Assembly: GCF_900091415.1 (NCBI RefSeq)
Contig: NZ_FMHU01000002.1
Location: forward strand, 2,480,001 to 2,544,000
Source: Micromonospora inyonensis
GTDB taxonomy: Bacteria; Actinomycetota; Actinomycetes; Mycobacteriales; Micromonosporaceae
Length of the DNA stretch: 64,000 nt
Reading direction: 5' to 3'
Shown here: one piece after another, positions 25,658 to 34,269 of the stretch
Numbering within the stretch: the stretch's first letter is position 1
How the letters are laid out: the number at the start of each line of letters is the position of its first letter
Position numbers and translations under genes: made by a program
Notes under the pieces: generated by a model
The model's input: the letters and a program-made list of their open reading frames with translations, nothing else
The model's database searches: none
What the model was told of the DNA's origin: nothing

Positions 25658-26840
25658 CGCGCCGCCCGAGCAGCCGCCGGTAGAGGTCGCGGTGGGCGGC
25701 GGCGACGCGTGGCCAGGCGTACCCGGCGGCGAGCGTCCGGCCCCGCTCGGCGAGCCGGCGACGCAGCACCGGGTCGGCCAGCACCCGCCCGACGGTGGCG
25801 GCCAACGCCGCGCTGTCCCGGCGCTCCGGGACCACCGCCACCGCGCCGCTGCGGTGCAGCTCGTCACCGCCGCCGTCAGGCGCGGTGACCACGGTCGGCC
25901 GTCCGTGGGCCAGCGCGGCGAGCAGCGCCCCGCTCTTGAGGGTCACGCCCGCGGTGAACGGCAGCACCACCACGTCGGCGGCGTGCAGGGCCGCCGAGGC
26001 GCGCTCCGGGGTCAGGTACCCGGTGAACGTGACCGCGTCGGCCACCCCGTGCCGGTGGGTCAGCGCGGTCAGCTCGTCCCGGAACGCACGGGCCTCCGCC
26101 TCCGGCAGTGCCTGGGAGGTGAACCCGCCGGCCACCAGCAGGCGCAGGTCCGGGTGGGCACGGCGGAGCGCGGGCAGGGCCCCGATCAGGTGGCGGATCC
26201 CCTTGACCGGGTGGACGAAGCCGAAGAAGACCAGCAGCGGCGCGCCGCCGGGCAGACCGATCTCCGCCCGCAGCCGCCGGCCGGCGGTGGTCGCGCCGGC
26301 GTGGTCGGCCACGTTCGGGGCCAACGGGACGTGCGCGGTCGCCACCCCGGTACGGGCCCGCACCACCCCGGCATGCCCGTCGTTGGTGACGATCACCGCC
26401 GCGCTGGCCGGCACCAGCCGGCCGGTCTCCCGGTCCCAGAGCCGGGCGCGTTCCAGCAACGACCAGAGGGGTCCGGGCAGCCAGCCGGGCACCGCCCAGC
26501 CGCCGTACTCGTGCACCGTGGTGACCAGGGGGAGGCTTCGGGGAAGCCGCAGCGGCAGCAGACCGGGCATCCCGGAGAACCGGTACGCCGAGGGGGCGAA
26601 CTGGACGTGCACCAGGTCGGCACCGAGGTGGCGGACCCGCTCGGCGGCCCGGGCGGTGCCGGTGAGCCAGCGCAGGGGCGAGCGCCCGTCGGCGGGGCGG
26701 ACCGGGACGGGGACGACCGTCACCCCGGCGTCGTCCAGCGCGCGGACCAGGTGCGCGACGTAGTCGCTGACCCCGTCGCGCTCCACCGGCGCCGGGCCGT
26801 GCGGCATCGCCACCCGGATCCGGTCGCTGCCGGCCACCAC
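25650..26840 (-). CDS. Family 4 glycosyltransferase
   Basis: A 396-aa GT-B enzyme. The N-terminal domain contains GVSDYVAHLVRALDDAG and HVQFAPSAYRFSG. The C-terminal Glyco_transf_1 domain has FFGFVHPVKGIRHLIGAL, VAGGF, FTGYLTPERASAALHAADVV and the EX7E-like region TLKSGALLAALAHGRPTV. Start GTG 26840 (tandem GTG GTG) has GGGGAGG upstream. A palindromic repeat copy lies about 130 bp upstream and the CaiB/BaiF gene is divergent. It works with the overlapping GT9 gene. Confidence 0.9.
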   Translation of the reverse strand: MVAGSDRIRVAMPHGPAPVERDGVSDYVAHLVRALDDAGVTVVPVPVRPADGRSPLRWLTGTARAAERVRHLGADLVHVQFAPSAYRFSGMPGLLPLRLPRSLPLVTTVHEYGGWAVPGWLPGPLWSLLERARLWDRETGRLVPASAAVIVTNDGHAGVVRARTGVATAHVPLAPNVADHAGATTAGRRLRAEIGLPGGAPLLVFFGFVHPVKGIRHLIGALPALRRAHPDLRLLVAGGFTSQALPEAEARAFRDELTALTHRHGVADAVTFTGYLTPERASAALHAADVVVLPFTAGVTLKSGALLAALAHGRPTVVTAPDGGGDELHRSGAVAVVPERRDSAALAATVGRVLADPVLRRRLAERGRTLAAGYAWPRVAAAHRDLYRRLLGRRDG

Positions 26841-26971
26841 GTCGCCTCCCCGTCGCCCGATGTCGCCCCCGCGGCCCGCCGAGTCCAGGGCCGCTCCCCC
26901 GGACGGTGCGTCGCCGGGGCGGGGTGTCTTCCCGGGGCGGTGGCGCGAAAACCCGCCGCCGGGTGCTCCGA

Positions 26972-27032
26972 GGTGGTTGCAGGGGACCCCTCCTACCGCT
27001 TTTTGGCGAGGAGGGGTCCCCTGCAACCAACC
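26972..27032. repeat. Dispersed 60-bp palindromic repeat, copy 3
   Basis: The most regular copy. GGTTGCAGGGGACCCCTCC on the left is mirrored by GGAGGGGTCCCCTGCAACC on the right, around a CTACCGCTTTTTGGCGA centre. It lies between two divergent genes. It would form a long hairpin in either strand. Confidence 0.9.
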
Positions 27033-27152
27033 AACCCGACCCAGCCAGCAACCGGCCGAGGAAGCAGAAGAAGCATGGAGGCGACCGAGTCGGACGCGAG
27101 CGGTAGCCGCGGACGCGCCCGCCCCCTACCGGGGACGGTGGTGACCTATCGT

Positions 27153-28328
27153 GTGCCGGTGACCGACGAGACTGCGCCCGCCGGCCCGCTCGCCGGGCTG
27201 CGGGTGGTGGAGCTGGCCGGCATCGGCCCCGGACCGTTCGCCGCGATGATGCTCGCCGACCTCGGCGCGGACGTGGTCCGGGTGGACCGGCCGACCGAGG
27301 TCGACCCCGCCGCCTTCGGCACCCCGCACCCGGATCTGCTGAACCGGGGGCGCCGCTCGGTGGCGGTGGACCTGAAGTCCCCCGCCGGGCGCGAGGTGGT
27401 GCTGGCGCTGGTCCGGGACGCGGACACGCTGATCGAGGGTTTCCGGCCCGGGGTGACCGAACGCCTCGGCGTCGGCCCGGCCGACTGTCTGGCGGTCAAC
27501 CCCCGGCTGGTGTACGGGCGGATGACCGGGTGGGGGCAGGACGGCCCGAACGCACCGCTCGCCGGGCACGACCTCGGCTACCTGGCGCTGACCGGCGCGC
27601 TGCACGGAATCGGCCGGGCCGGGGAACGTCCGGTGCCGCCGCTGAACCTCCTCGGCGACTTCGGCGGGGGCGGGATGATGCTGGCGCTGGGCATCCTCTC
27701 CGCGCTCCACGCCGTCCGGTCCGGCGCCCGGGGTCAGGTGGTGGACGCCGCCATCGTCGACGGCGTGGCGGTGCTGAGCACGCAGATCCACGGGCTGCGC
27801 CGGATGGGAATGTGGCAGGACCCGCGCGGGGTGAACCTGCTCGACGGTGGGGCACCCTTCTACGACACGTACGAGTGTGCCGACGGCCGGTACGTCGCGG
27901 TGGGTGCGCTCGAACCGCGCTTCTACGACGAGCTGGTCCGGCGCACCGGTTTCCCGCTGCCGCCGGACGAGCCGCTGGACCGTGACGACCCGGCGAACTG
28001 GCCGGACCTGCGGCGGGCCTGGGCCCGCCTGTTCCGGACCCGCACCCGGGACGAGTGGACCGCGCTCGCCGGCGACTCCGACGCCTGCCTCGCCCCGGTG
28101 CTCGACTGGGCCGAGGCGCCGGCGCACCCGCACATGGCCGCCCGGGAGACCTTCGTGCGGCACGCCGGGGTGGAGCAGCCGGCGCCCGCGCCGCGTTTCT
28201 CCGGCACCCCGACCGCGCTGCGTCGCCCGCCGCCCCACCCCGGGGAGCACACCGACGAGATCCTCGCCGAGCTGGGCTACCCGCCCGACCGGATCGACGC
28301 GCTGCGCGCCGACGCCGCCGTCGCCTGA
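27153..28328 (+). CDS. CaiB/BaiF CoA-transferase family protein (alpha-methylacyl-CoA racemase-like)
   Basis: A 391-aa class III CoA transferase family member: LRVVELAGIGPGPFAAMMLA, DLGADVVRVDRP, LNRGRRSVAVDLKSPAGR, and the catalytic Asp in NLLGDFGGGGMMLALGI. The sequence GDFGGGGM and HDLGYLALTGAL fit alpha-methylacyl-CoA racemases, which epimerise 2-methyl-branched acyl-CoAs for beta-oxidation. Alternative starts are GTG 27141 and 27159; no Shine-Dalgarno sequence is evident. No degradation genes are adjacent. Confidence 0.9.
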   Translation: MPVTDETAPAGPLAGLRVVELAGIGPGPFAAMMLADLGADVVRVDRPTEVDPAAFGTPHPDLLNRGRRSVAVDLKSPAGREVVLALVRDADTLIEGFRPGVTERLGVGPADCLAVNPRLVYGRMTGWGQDGPNAPLAGHDLGYLALTGALHGIGRAGERPVPPLNLLGDFGGGGMMLALGILSALHAVRSGARGQVVDAAIVDGVAVLSTQIHGLRRMGMWQDPRGVNLLDGGAPFYDTYECADGRYVAVGALEPRFYDELVRRTGFPLPPDEPLDRDDPANWPDLRRAWARLFRTRTRDEWTALAGDSDACLAPVLDWAEAPAHPHMAARETFVRHAGVEQPAPAPRFSGTPTALRRPPPHPGEHTDEILAELGYPPDRIDALRADAAVA

Positions 28329-28432
28329 GGTTGCCGGGCCGGTCGCGGGGCGGGTGTCGCCGTCGTGGCTGCGGCCGAACGGGACGCGGGGCGGGCGGTG
28401 GCGTCGCGGTGGGTGGGCGTCGTGGTGGCCGG

Positions 28433-28843
28433 TCAGGCGCGGCGGAGGGCCGCGCCGGTGGTGGTGGCCGCCTCGACGAGGTCCCGGTAGTCGCGGGGAA
28501 GCTGGGCCGTCACGTCGTCGAACTCGCCACCGGAGATCGCCTCGCGCAGGGTGGCGAAGACCGCCCGGATGCCGGTCCGGGTGGCCACCGGGTCCGCGTC
28601 GGCGCGCTGGCCGGCCCGGGCCACGAACTCGGCCGCGCCGAACCGTTGCGCGTGCTCGGTGCTCGGGGTCTTCCTCAGCAGCAGCTGCAACGGCTTGGGC
28701 AGCTGCGCGGCGAGGTCGAGGGCTTCTCCCCCGGTCAGGCGTTCGGCCAGGGTCTCCAGCGTGGCGCGGGTCAGCTCGACCGCGCGGGTGGAGGGCACCC
28801 CGGCCCGCTGGGCGACCTGGTCGACGAAGGTGTCGTAGTTCAT
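28433..28843 (-). CDS. DUF2267 domain protein
   Basis: A 136-aa single-domain DUF2267 protein: MNYDTFVDQVAQRAGVPSTR, TLETLAERLTGGEALDLAAQ LP and a second half-domain repeat (TRTGIRAVFATLREAISGGE...LPRDYRDL). The family contains two related four-helix units and has no established biochemical role; such genes often sit in stress-type loci. The start is ATG 28843 after GAGGGGAG. The gap of about 220 bp to the divergent DUF2795 gene has no other gene. Confidence 0.9.
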   Translation of the reverse strand: MNYDTFVDQVAQRAGVPSTRAVELTRATLETLAERLTGGEALDLAAQLPKPLQLLLRKTPSTEHAQRFGAAEFVARAGQRADADPVATRTGIRAVFATLREAISGGEFDDVTAQLPRDYRDLVEAATTTGAALRRA

Positions 28844-29063
28844 GCGGCACTCCCCTCGGGTGGACCCACCGGGCGTACCCGGCGCCGGGCCCGGGAAACG
28901 GCGGTGGCCGGTGGCGCGTCGCCGCCCGCCGGATCTCCGGGTCGTCGCCGCCGGATCTCCGCGTCCCGGCCGCCGGTTTTTCCGGTACGGACGAGTGACC
29001 GCCGGGTGGACGGGTATCCGCGGCCGGTCGTGGACCGACGAGAGGCGGCGGAGGATTCCTGCC

Positions 29064-29333
29064 ATGGTGAGTGACACCGAGGTGCTGCGGTACCTGTCGA
29101 GCCTGGACTACCCGGCGGGCAAGGACGACGTGGTACGCCAGGCTGAACGGGAGGGCGCGCCCCCGGAGGTGCTGCGGGCGCTGCGGGCGCTCCCGCCGGT
29201 GGACTACGCCAACGGCAACGAGGTCGCCCGCTCCGCCGGTACGGAGGCCGCGCCGGAACTCGACGCCGCCCAGCGGGCCGCCCAGGCCCGCGAACCGCAC
29301 ACCCGCGTCGCGCAGCACCTGCGCCGGATCTGA
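29064..29333 (+). CDS. DUF2795 domain protein
   Basis: An 89-aa acidic protein: TEVLRYLSSLDYPAGKDDVV, QAEREGAPPEVLRALRAL PP and a closing helix. This matches the DUF2795 layout, small actinobacterial proteins that often neighbour DUF2267 genes. The function is unknown. Start ATG 29064 has GGAGG nine bases upstream. A DUF1345 membrane protein follows 42 bp later. Confidence 0.82.
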   Translation: MVSDTEVLRYLSSLDYPAGKDDVVRQAEREGAPPEVLRALRALPPVDYANGNEVARSAGTEAAPELDAAQRAAQAREPHTRVAQHLRRI

Positions 29334-29375
29334 GCGCCGGGGCGGGCGGCACCGGGGACGGCGGGCGGCGCACCG

Positions 29376-30038
29376 GTGTGGCAGTTGACGGCACGTCATC
29401 CGGACCGGCCGACGCCGGCCTCGGTGCAGCTCACCGTGATGGGGCTGATCGGGGTCTGTACCGGGATCCTGTTCGGGGTGCTCGTCTCGGCACGTCTCGC
29501 CCCACTCTTCGGCTGGGACGTGGCCGCACTGACGTACCTGGTCCTGGCCTGGCGTGCCCTCTGGCCGATGAACGCGGAACGGACCGCCCGGCTCGCCATC
29601 CACGAGGACCCGAACCGGGCGGTCCGCGACGTCCTGCTGCTGACCGCCTGCGTGGCGAGCCTGGTGGCGGTGGGAGTCATCATGAGCACCGCCCGGGACG
29701 TGCGGACCGGGCTGCCCCGGGACCTCTACAGCGCGCTCGGCATGGCGAGCGTGCTGCTGTCCTGGCTGGTGGTGCACACCGTCTTCACCACCCGGTACGC
29801 CCGGGTCTACTACACCGGTCCGGACGGCGGGATCGATTTCCATCAGGACTTAGCGCCCTGTTACGTGGACTTCGCGTACGTGGCGTTCACCGTCGGGGCC
29901 ACCTTCCAGATCTCGGACACCGACCTGTGCAGCCACGAGATGCGCCGGACCGTGCTCTGGCACATGCTGGTGTCGTACCTGTTCGGGGCGATCATCATCG
30001 CCGCGACTGTGAACCTGGTCGCCGGCTTCGCCCGCTGA
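29376..30038 (+). CDS. DUF1345 membrane protein
   Basis: A 220-aa integral membrane protein with about five helices (about 22-42, 50-66, 82-102, 120-138 and 195-217). DUF1345 hallmarks are FTTRYARVYYTGPDGGIDF and FAYVAFTVGATFQISDTDL. The function is unknown. Start GTG 29376 was chosen because the hydrophobic profile begins shortly after it. Confidence 0.87.
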   Translation: MWQLTARHPDRPTPASVQLTVMGLIGVCTGILFGVLVSARLAPLFGWDVAALTYLVLAWRALWPMNAERTARLAIHEDPNRAVRDVLLLTACVASLVAVGVIMSTARDVRTGLPRDLYSALGMASVLLSWLVVHTVFTTRYARVYYTGPDGGIDFHQDLAPCYVDFAYVAFTVGATFQISDTDLCSHEMRRTVLWHMLVSYLFGAIIIAATVNLVAGFAR

Positions 30039-30132
30039 CCGCACCGGACGGTGGGACGGGTGCCGCCCCCGGGCCCGGCCCGGCCGGCGACGGGCGGTCC
30101 ACCTCTCGGGCGGAAAGCCGGGTGGACAGGCG

Positions 30133-30165
30133 GGCGCCCGGGCCACGAACCGCGACCCGGGCGCC
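30133..30165. terminator. Terminator-like hairpin
   Basis: A 10-bp perfect stem GGCGCCCGGG / CCCGGGCGCC with a 13-nt loop, in the 287-bp gap between the convergent DUF1345 and HhH-type genes. The rest of the gap has nothing recognisable. Confidence 0.5.
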
Positions 30166-30325
30166 ACACGAAAACACCACCGGCGGTCTCCGCCACCCGT
30201 GTCGGGGTGGCACCACCAGGCGGCCGGCATCCGCCCGAACCGGGCGGCCAGCTCTGCCACGACCAGCGTACGGCGCCAAGTCCCCCGAAAGGCTAGTTAT
30301 CGGGAAACTGTGGGACAGGGCACGG

Positions 30326-30991
30326 TCAGCGGACCAGCTCGGCGTACCGTTTCTCCAGGTCGATCCGGGCGAGCGCCCCGACCAGCCAGGCTAGCCGCTC
30401 CGACTCGCCACTACCGGCGAGTCCGGCCAGCTCACCGGCGGACCGCCCCAGGCCGAGGCGGCGGGCGGCGGCGAGGGCCCGGCGGTCGGCGACCGGGGCG
30501 ACCTCCCGCCAGAGCACCTGGGCCTCGCGCAGGAAGAGCTCCACCACCGGGGCGTCCACGCCGGGCAACCCGGCCAGCAGGTCCCGCTCGCGGGCGGGGT
30601 CGCGGTGGGCGAGGGCCCGGAGCCGCCGCAGGTCGCCCCGGTAGCGCTCGACGACGGCGAGGGCGAGATCACCGAGGGTGTCGGCGAGCCCTTCCGGGTC
30701 CGTTCGGAACCCGCTGTCGCGCAGCAGCCGGGTGCGGTGTTCGTGCCGGGACCGGGACATCCGGCCGGCACTGTCCCAGCCGGCGTCCCGGAACGCATCG
30801 GTGGCGGCCAGGGCACGCCGGAAGTCGCCCGGCCGGGCGAGCAGCACCGAGAGCACCAACACCTGGAACAGGCTGCCCGGGTTGTTGGTGACCCGGAAGC
30901 CGTACTCCTCGGCGAAGCCCCGGCCTCCGGCCGCCAGCCGGCGGACCAGCCGTTTCTTCTCCTCGATGGTCGAGGTCGCAGTCGTCGCCAT
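30326..30991 (-). CDS. HhH-GPD-like (endonuclease III-type) protein
   Basis: A 221-aa helical protein resembling the base-excision HhH-GPD fold: FRVTNNPGSLFQVLVLSVLLAR (early helix typical of the fold), DLLAGLPGVDAPVVELFLREAQVLW (helix-hairpin-helix region) and a helical C-terminus. The Lys and Asp used by endonuclease III are not clearly present and there is no C-terminal FeS Cys cluster, so glycosylase activity is uncertain. Start ATG 30991. It is 53 bp downstream of the pirin gene on the same strand. Confidence 0.6.
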   Translation of the reverse strand: MATTATSTIEEKKRLVRRLAAGGRGFAEEYGFRVTNNPGSLFQVLVLSVLLARPGDFRRALAATDAFRDAGWDSAGRMSRSRHEHRTRLLRDSGFRTDPEGLADTLGDLALAVVERYRGDLRRLRALAHRDPARERDLLAGLPGVDAPVVELFLREAQVLWREVAPVADRRALAAARRLGLGRSAGELAGLAGSGESERLAWLVGALARIDLEKRYAELVR

Positions 30992-31044
30992 GACCGCGAC
31001 TACCCGCGCCCGGGCACGCCACGCCTGCCCGCCGAGGGCGTCGC

Positions 31045-32010
31045 TCAGTCGCGGAGCCGCCCGTGCCGGTCGCGGGCCCTGAGCCGGACCGTGGGCATCG
31101 TCGGCACGGGCAGCGGCGGGTCGGGGTCGTCCACCACGACGCCGAACCGGCGCCCGGCCGCCCAGTCCTCGGACGCCGCCACGATCTCCTCGTGCGAACG
31201 GCCGACGAAGTTCCACCACATCACCAGCGGATCCTCGAACGGCGCTCCGCCGAGCAGCAGCAGTCGGGCGTCCCGTGCGCTCTCGACGGTCAGGGTCCTG
31301 CGTCCGGGTGGCACGTAGAGCAACGCACCGGGTGCCAGCCGAAGCCCGTCCACCTCGGCGGAGCCGGACATGACCAGCAGGCCGTGCTCGAAGTCGTGGC
31401 GCAGCGGCACCCGGACCGGTGCCGACCCCCGGGGTTCCAGCTGCGCGCCGAGCAGCGGGGTGTGCACGACCGCCGGGGACCGGACGCCGGCCAGCTCCCC
31501 GACGAGCAGGGTCACGTCGAGGTCCCCGTCGCGCCATTGGGGCAGATCCGGGTGGTGGTGGAAGTCGGGCGCGCCGGAACGCGCCCCGTCGGGCAGCGCG
31601 ACCCAGAGCTGGACGCCGTGCATCGTCCCCGGCCGCCGGGGCGGGGACTTCTCCGAGTGGGCGATGCCGTGACCGGAGGTCATCACGTTGAGGTGACCCG
31701 GGCGGATCGCCTGGACGTTGCCGAGGCTGTCCCGGTGGAGGATCTCCCCCTCCACCAGCCAGGTGACCGTCTGCAGCCCGGTGTGCGGGTGGGGTGGCAC
31801 CTGCATGCCCGGCCGCTCGCCGACGTCGTCCGGCCCGAAGTGGTCGACGAAGCACCATGCCCCGACCATCCGCCGGGCGCGTTGCGGCAGCAACCGGCGG
31901 ACGGTGGTGTACCGGCCCAGCGGTACGTCGTGTCCGGGCAGCAGCACGCTCTCCGGGTCGGCGGGCGCGACCCCCGGGGGGCGGGTCTGCGCCGGCATGG
32001 CCTGCTCCAT
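31045..32010 (-). CDS. Pirin family protein
   Basis: A protein of about 321 aa with the bicupin pirin fold. The metal-site motifs are HPHTGLQTVTWLVEGEILHR DSLG and TSGHGIAHSE; the C-terminal cupin ends with GGAPFEDPLVMWWNFVGRS, a very characteristic pirin segment. Bacterial pirins bind Fe and may be quercetinase-like dioxygenases or redox sensors. ATG 32010 was preferred over 32022 because GGTGGG precedes it. Confidence 0.93.
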   Translation of the reverse strand: MEQAMPAQTRPPGVAPADPESVLLPGHDVPLGRYTTVRRLLPQRARRMVGAWCFVDHFGPDDVGERPGMQVPPHPHTGLQTVTWLVEGEILHRDSLGNVQAIRPGHLNVMTSGHGIAHSEKSPPRRPGTMHGVQLWVALPDGARSGAPDFHHHPDLPQWRDGDLDVTLLVGELAGVRSPAVVHTPLLGAQLEPRGSAPVRVPLRHDFEHGLLVMSGSAEVDGLRLAPGALLYVPPGRRTLTVESARDARLLLLGGAPFEDPLVMWWNFVGRSHEEIVAASEDWAAGRRFGVVVDDPDPPLPVPTMPTVRLRARDRHGRLRD

Positions 32011-32025
32011 CCCACCGACCATACG

Positions 32026-32346
32026 TCACCGGCCGGGGCCCGCCTGCCCGCCGGTGTGGAGGTGGGGCTGCGCGGCCGGTCCTGGTCGGGCAGGGGTCCG
32101 ATCCGCATGGTCGAGATCAGCACCGGCGAGCGTGACAACTGGCGGCCGGCGACCCTCGACCCGCACGACGAGGGTTGCGCCTGGCGGCGGTGGACGGCCG
32201 TGTGGCGTCCGCCGGGTCCGGGCCGGTGGACGCTGCGCGCCCGGGCGACCGACGTCACCGGGGCCGCCCAGCCGGAACAGGCCGCACCGAACGCCCTGGG
32301 CTTTTTGTTCGACGGCATCGTCCGGCATCCGGTGACCGTCGCCTGA
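32026..32346 (+). pseudogene. 3' remnant of a sulfite oxidase-like molybdoenzyme
   Basis: In the frame ending at 32346 the translation contains GLRGRSWSGRGPIRMVEIST, HDEGCAWRRWTAVWRPPGPG and ARATDVTGAAQPEQAAPNALG. This is the C-terminal Mo-co dimerisation (Ig-like) domain of sulfite oxidase-type proteins. The molybdopterin domain and a start are missing; the fragment begins just after the divergent pirin start. It is presumably a leftover of a deletion. An internal ATG (32107) would give only a fragment. Confidence 0.6.
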
Positions 32347-32389
32347 GCCGGCCCGCACGCGCCACCTCTGATCGGGAGAAGACGTGTGT

Positions 32390-32421
32390 GGGCCGGCACC
32401 CCGGGTTCGGGGTGCCGGCCC
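32390..32421. terminator. Bidirectional hairpin terminator
   Basis: A perfect 13-bp stem GGGCCGGCACCCC / GGGGTGCCGGCCC with the 6-nt loop GGGTTC, just beyond the stop of the lysozyme-like gene on the minus strand. Confidence 0.8.
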
Positions 32422-32434
32422 GTCAGCATGTGGG

Positions 32435-33040
32435 TCAGCTGGTCCAGTGTTCGGCGACGAGGTCGGCGGCCTGGGTCTCCCACTGGGCGTAGTGGTCGGG
32501 GTACGCCGACACCTGCACGGTCTGGGCGGCCTTCGTCAGGGGCATGTCCCGCCACCCGTCGACCTGCTTCAGACCGGTGAGGAACGCGGTGGTGGCGTAC
32601 TCCGGGTCGGTGATCTGCTCGACCGTGCCCCACCCGCTCGACGGGCGCTGCTGGAACAGGCCCTGCGAGTCGTGGTCGTTGCGGTCACCCAGATGACCCA
32701 GGTTCTCCAACTTCGACTCCTGCAGGCTGGTGGCGATCGCCACCACGGCAGCCCGCTCGTCCATGCCGGCCTTCTTCGTCGCCGCGATGATCGCCTTCAC
32801 GTTGCCGGTCTGCTCCGCGTCCAGGGGAATCCGGGACTGCTCACCCCGCACACCGTGCGGCATCAACCTGCTGGTGTCCGGCTTGTCGCCCTGCACCGCC
32901 ACCGGAGTGGCGGCCCGCGCCGGGGACTCCACCGCCACCGCGGCGACCGGACCGGCGACCACACCGGCGGCGAACGCCACACCGGCCACACCCAGCACAC
33001 CCTTACGCAGCATCGACAGATTCATCGTGTTCGTGTTCAT
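32435..33040 (-). CDS. Secreted lysozyme-like protein
   Basis: A 201-aa exported protein. The signal peptide is clear: short polar start, LGVAGVAFAAGVVAGPVAAV, and a likely cleavage after SPARA. The mature part carries VAIATSLQESKLENLGHLG, SQGLFQQRPSSGWGTVEQI and a final helix, the same domain as in the protein encoded at 7216-8046. A muralytic or cell-wall remodelling role is likely, with Glu of LQES as a catalytic candidate. The start is ATG 33040. A long GC-rich leader precedes it. Confidence 0.85.
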   Translation of the reverse strand: MNTNTMNLSMLRKGVLGVAGVAFAAGVVAGPVAAVAVESPARAATPVAVQGDKPDTSRLMPHGVRGEQSRIPLDAEQTGNVKAIIAATKKAGMDERAAVVAIATSLQESKLENLGHLGDRNDHDSQGLFQQRPSSGWGTVEQITDPEYATTAFLTGLKQVDGWRDMPLTKAAQTVQVSAYPDHYAQWETQAADLVAEHWTS

Positions 33041-33430
33041 GGGGGAACTCCCATCAGGAGGTCGACACCCCGGCACCCAGGGGAAAACAACACAGTGCCA
33101 GGGGGCACGAGCACCGACCCGGCACCCGCACACCAGAACAGAAAAGGGGAAAGACTCACCACCGGCGGAAAGCTCAACCACCGCCCGTCCACGCCGGTGA
33201 ACCATGTACAACGACCCGCCACCCGCCGGCATTCCGGGGGCCGGGCCCGCACACCAGCCCCACCAGCAGCGGAGCGGCTCCTCGGCCGTCGACCCGGTAC
33301 AACCACCCGCCCACCCCCACCATTCCCCGGGCGGGGGGTGGCCCCGACCCGGTCATCCGGGACGATCGAGCCGACCGGTGACGCCCCGTCGCCGGTACGG
33401 TGGTCGGGTGCTGTGGAACGGGTGGATGGC
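33041..33430. other. Divergent intergenic region
   Basis: 390 bp between the divergent lysozyme-like and MOSC genes. It is very GC-rich with several short hairpins, such as GTGCC/GGCAC near 33095. I looked for the conserved c-di-AMP riboswitch segments often found before actinobacterial cell-wall hydrolase genes and did not find them. Promoters are presumed but not assigned. Confidence 0.5.
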
Positions 33431-34252
33431 GTGATCGTCGAGGCGATCCGGCGCTATCCGGTCAAGTCGATGCTCGGTGAGGAACTACCCCGGGTCGACG
33501 TCACCCCCGCCGGGGTCGAGGGCGACCGTCGGCTGGCCCTGCTGGACCGTACGACCGGCCGGGTGGTCAGTGCGAAACACCCGCGACGGTGGCGGGCCGT
33601 GCTGACCCTCCGGGCCACGGGCGGTCCTCCCGGCCCGGTCCGGATCAGCCTGCCGGACGGACGGGACGTCGGGGACGACGTGGACGCCGTCCTCACCGAA
33701 CTGCTCGGCGCGCCGGTCTCGCTGACCGCGACCGTGCCGCCCGGGGCGACCCTGGACCGGGCCCGCCCGGACGAGGTCCTGGCAGCCGGCGTGACGGCAC
33801 CGGTGACGGTCGACGAGACGCCGCTCGGCGACGGAGGCGACGCGAAGACCTTCGTGGACTTCGCCCCGCTCCACCTGGTCACCACCGCCACCCTGGACCG
33901 AATCACCGAGGCCGCCGGCACGGGGCGACCGGTCGACGCCCTCCGGTACCGACCAAACCTGGTGCTCCGGACCAGCGACGTCCCCGGTTTCGCCGAGAAC
34001 GGCTGGGTCGGCCGGGAACTGCGCGTGGGACCGGAACTGGTGCTCCGGGTGGTGGCACCGACACCGCGCTGCGCGGTGCCGACCCTGGCCCACGGCGACC
34101 TGCCGGCCGAGCCGGACGCGCTCCGGGTGCCGGCCCGGCTGAACCGGGTCGCCCCGGTGCCGCACCTCGGGCCGCTGCCCTGCGTCGGCGCGTACGCCCA
34201 GGTCGTCCGCCCCGGCCCGGTCGAGGTCGGCGACCGGGTCCGGCTCGCCTGA
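33431..34252 (+). CDS. MOSC domain protein
   Basis: A 273-aa protein with the N-terminal MOSC_N barrel (AIRRYPVKSMLGEELPRVDV, GVEGDRRLALLD) and the MOSC domain with its conserved Cys in APTPRCAVPTLAHGDLP. MOSC proteins such as YiiM and mARC bind molybdenum cofactor and reduce N-hydroxylated compounds or carry sulfur. Start GTG 33431; GTG 33422 is an alternative. It converges on the kinase gene 18 bp later. Confidence 0.9.
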   Translation: MIVEAIRRYPVKSMLGEELPRVDVTPAGVEGDRRLALLDRTTGRVVSAKHPRRWRAVLTLRATGGPPGPVRISLPDGRDVGDDVDAVLTELLGAPVSLTATVPPGATLDRARPDEVLAAGVTAPVTVDETPLGDGGDAKTFVDFAPLHLVTTATLDRITEAAGTGRPVDALRYRPNLVLRTSDVPGFAENGWVGRELRVGPELVLRVVAPTPRCAVPTLAHGDLPAEPDALRVPARLNRVAPVPHLGPLPCVGAYAQVVRPGPVEVGDRVRLA

Positions 34253-34269
34253 CCAGCGGAGCCGGGGAG

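Noticed and set aside
33041..33230. Possible c-di-AMP riboswitch before the lysozyme-like gene
   Set aside because: The conserved segments expected for the ydaO-type aptamer could not be found on the correct strand.
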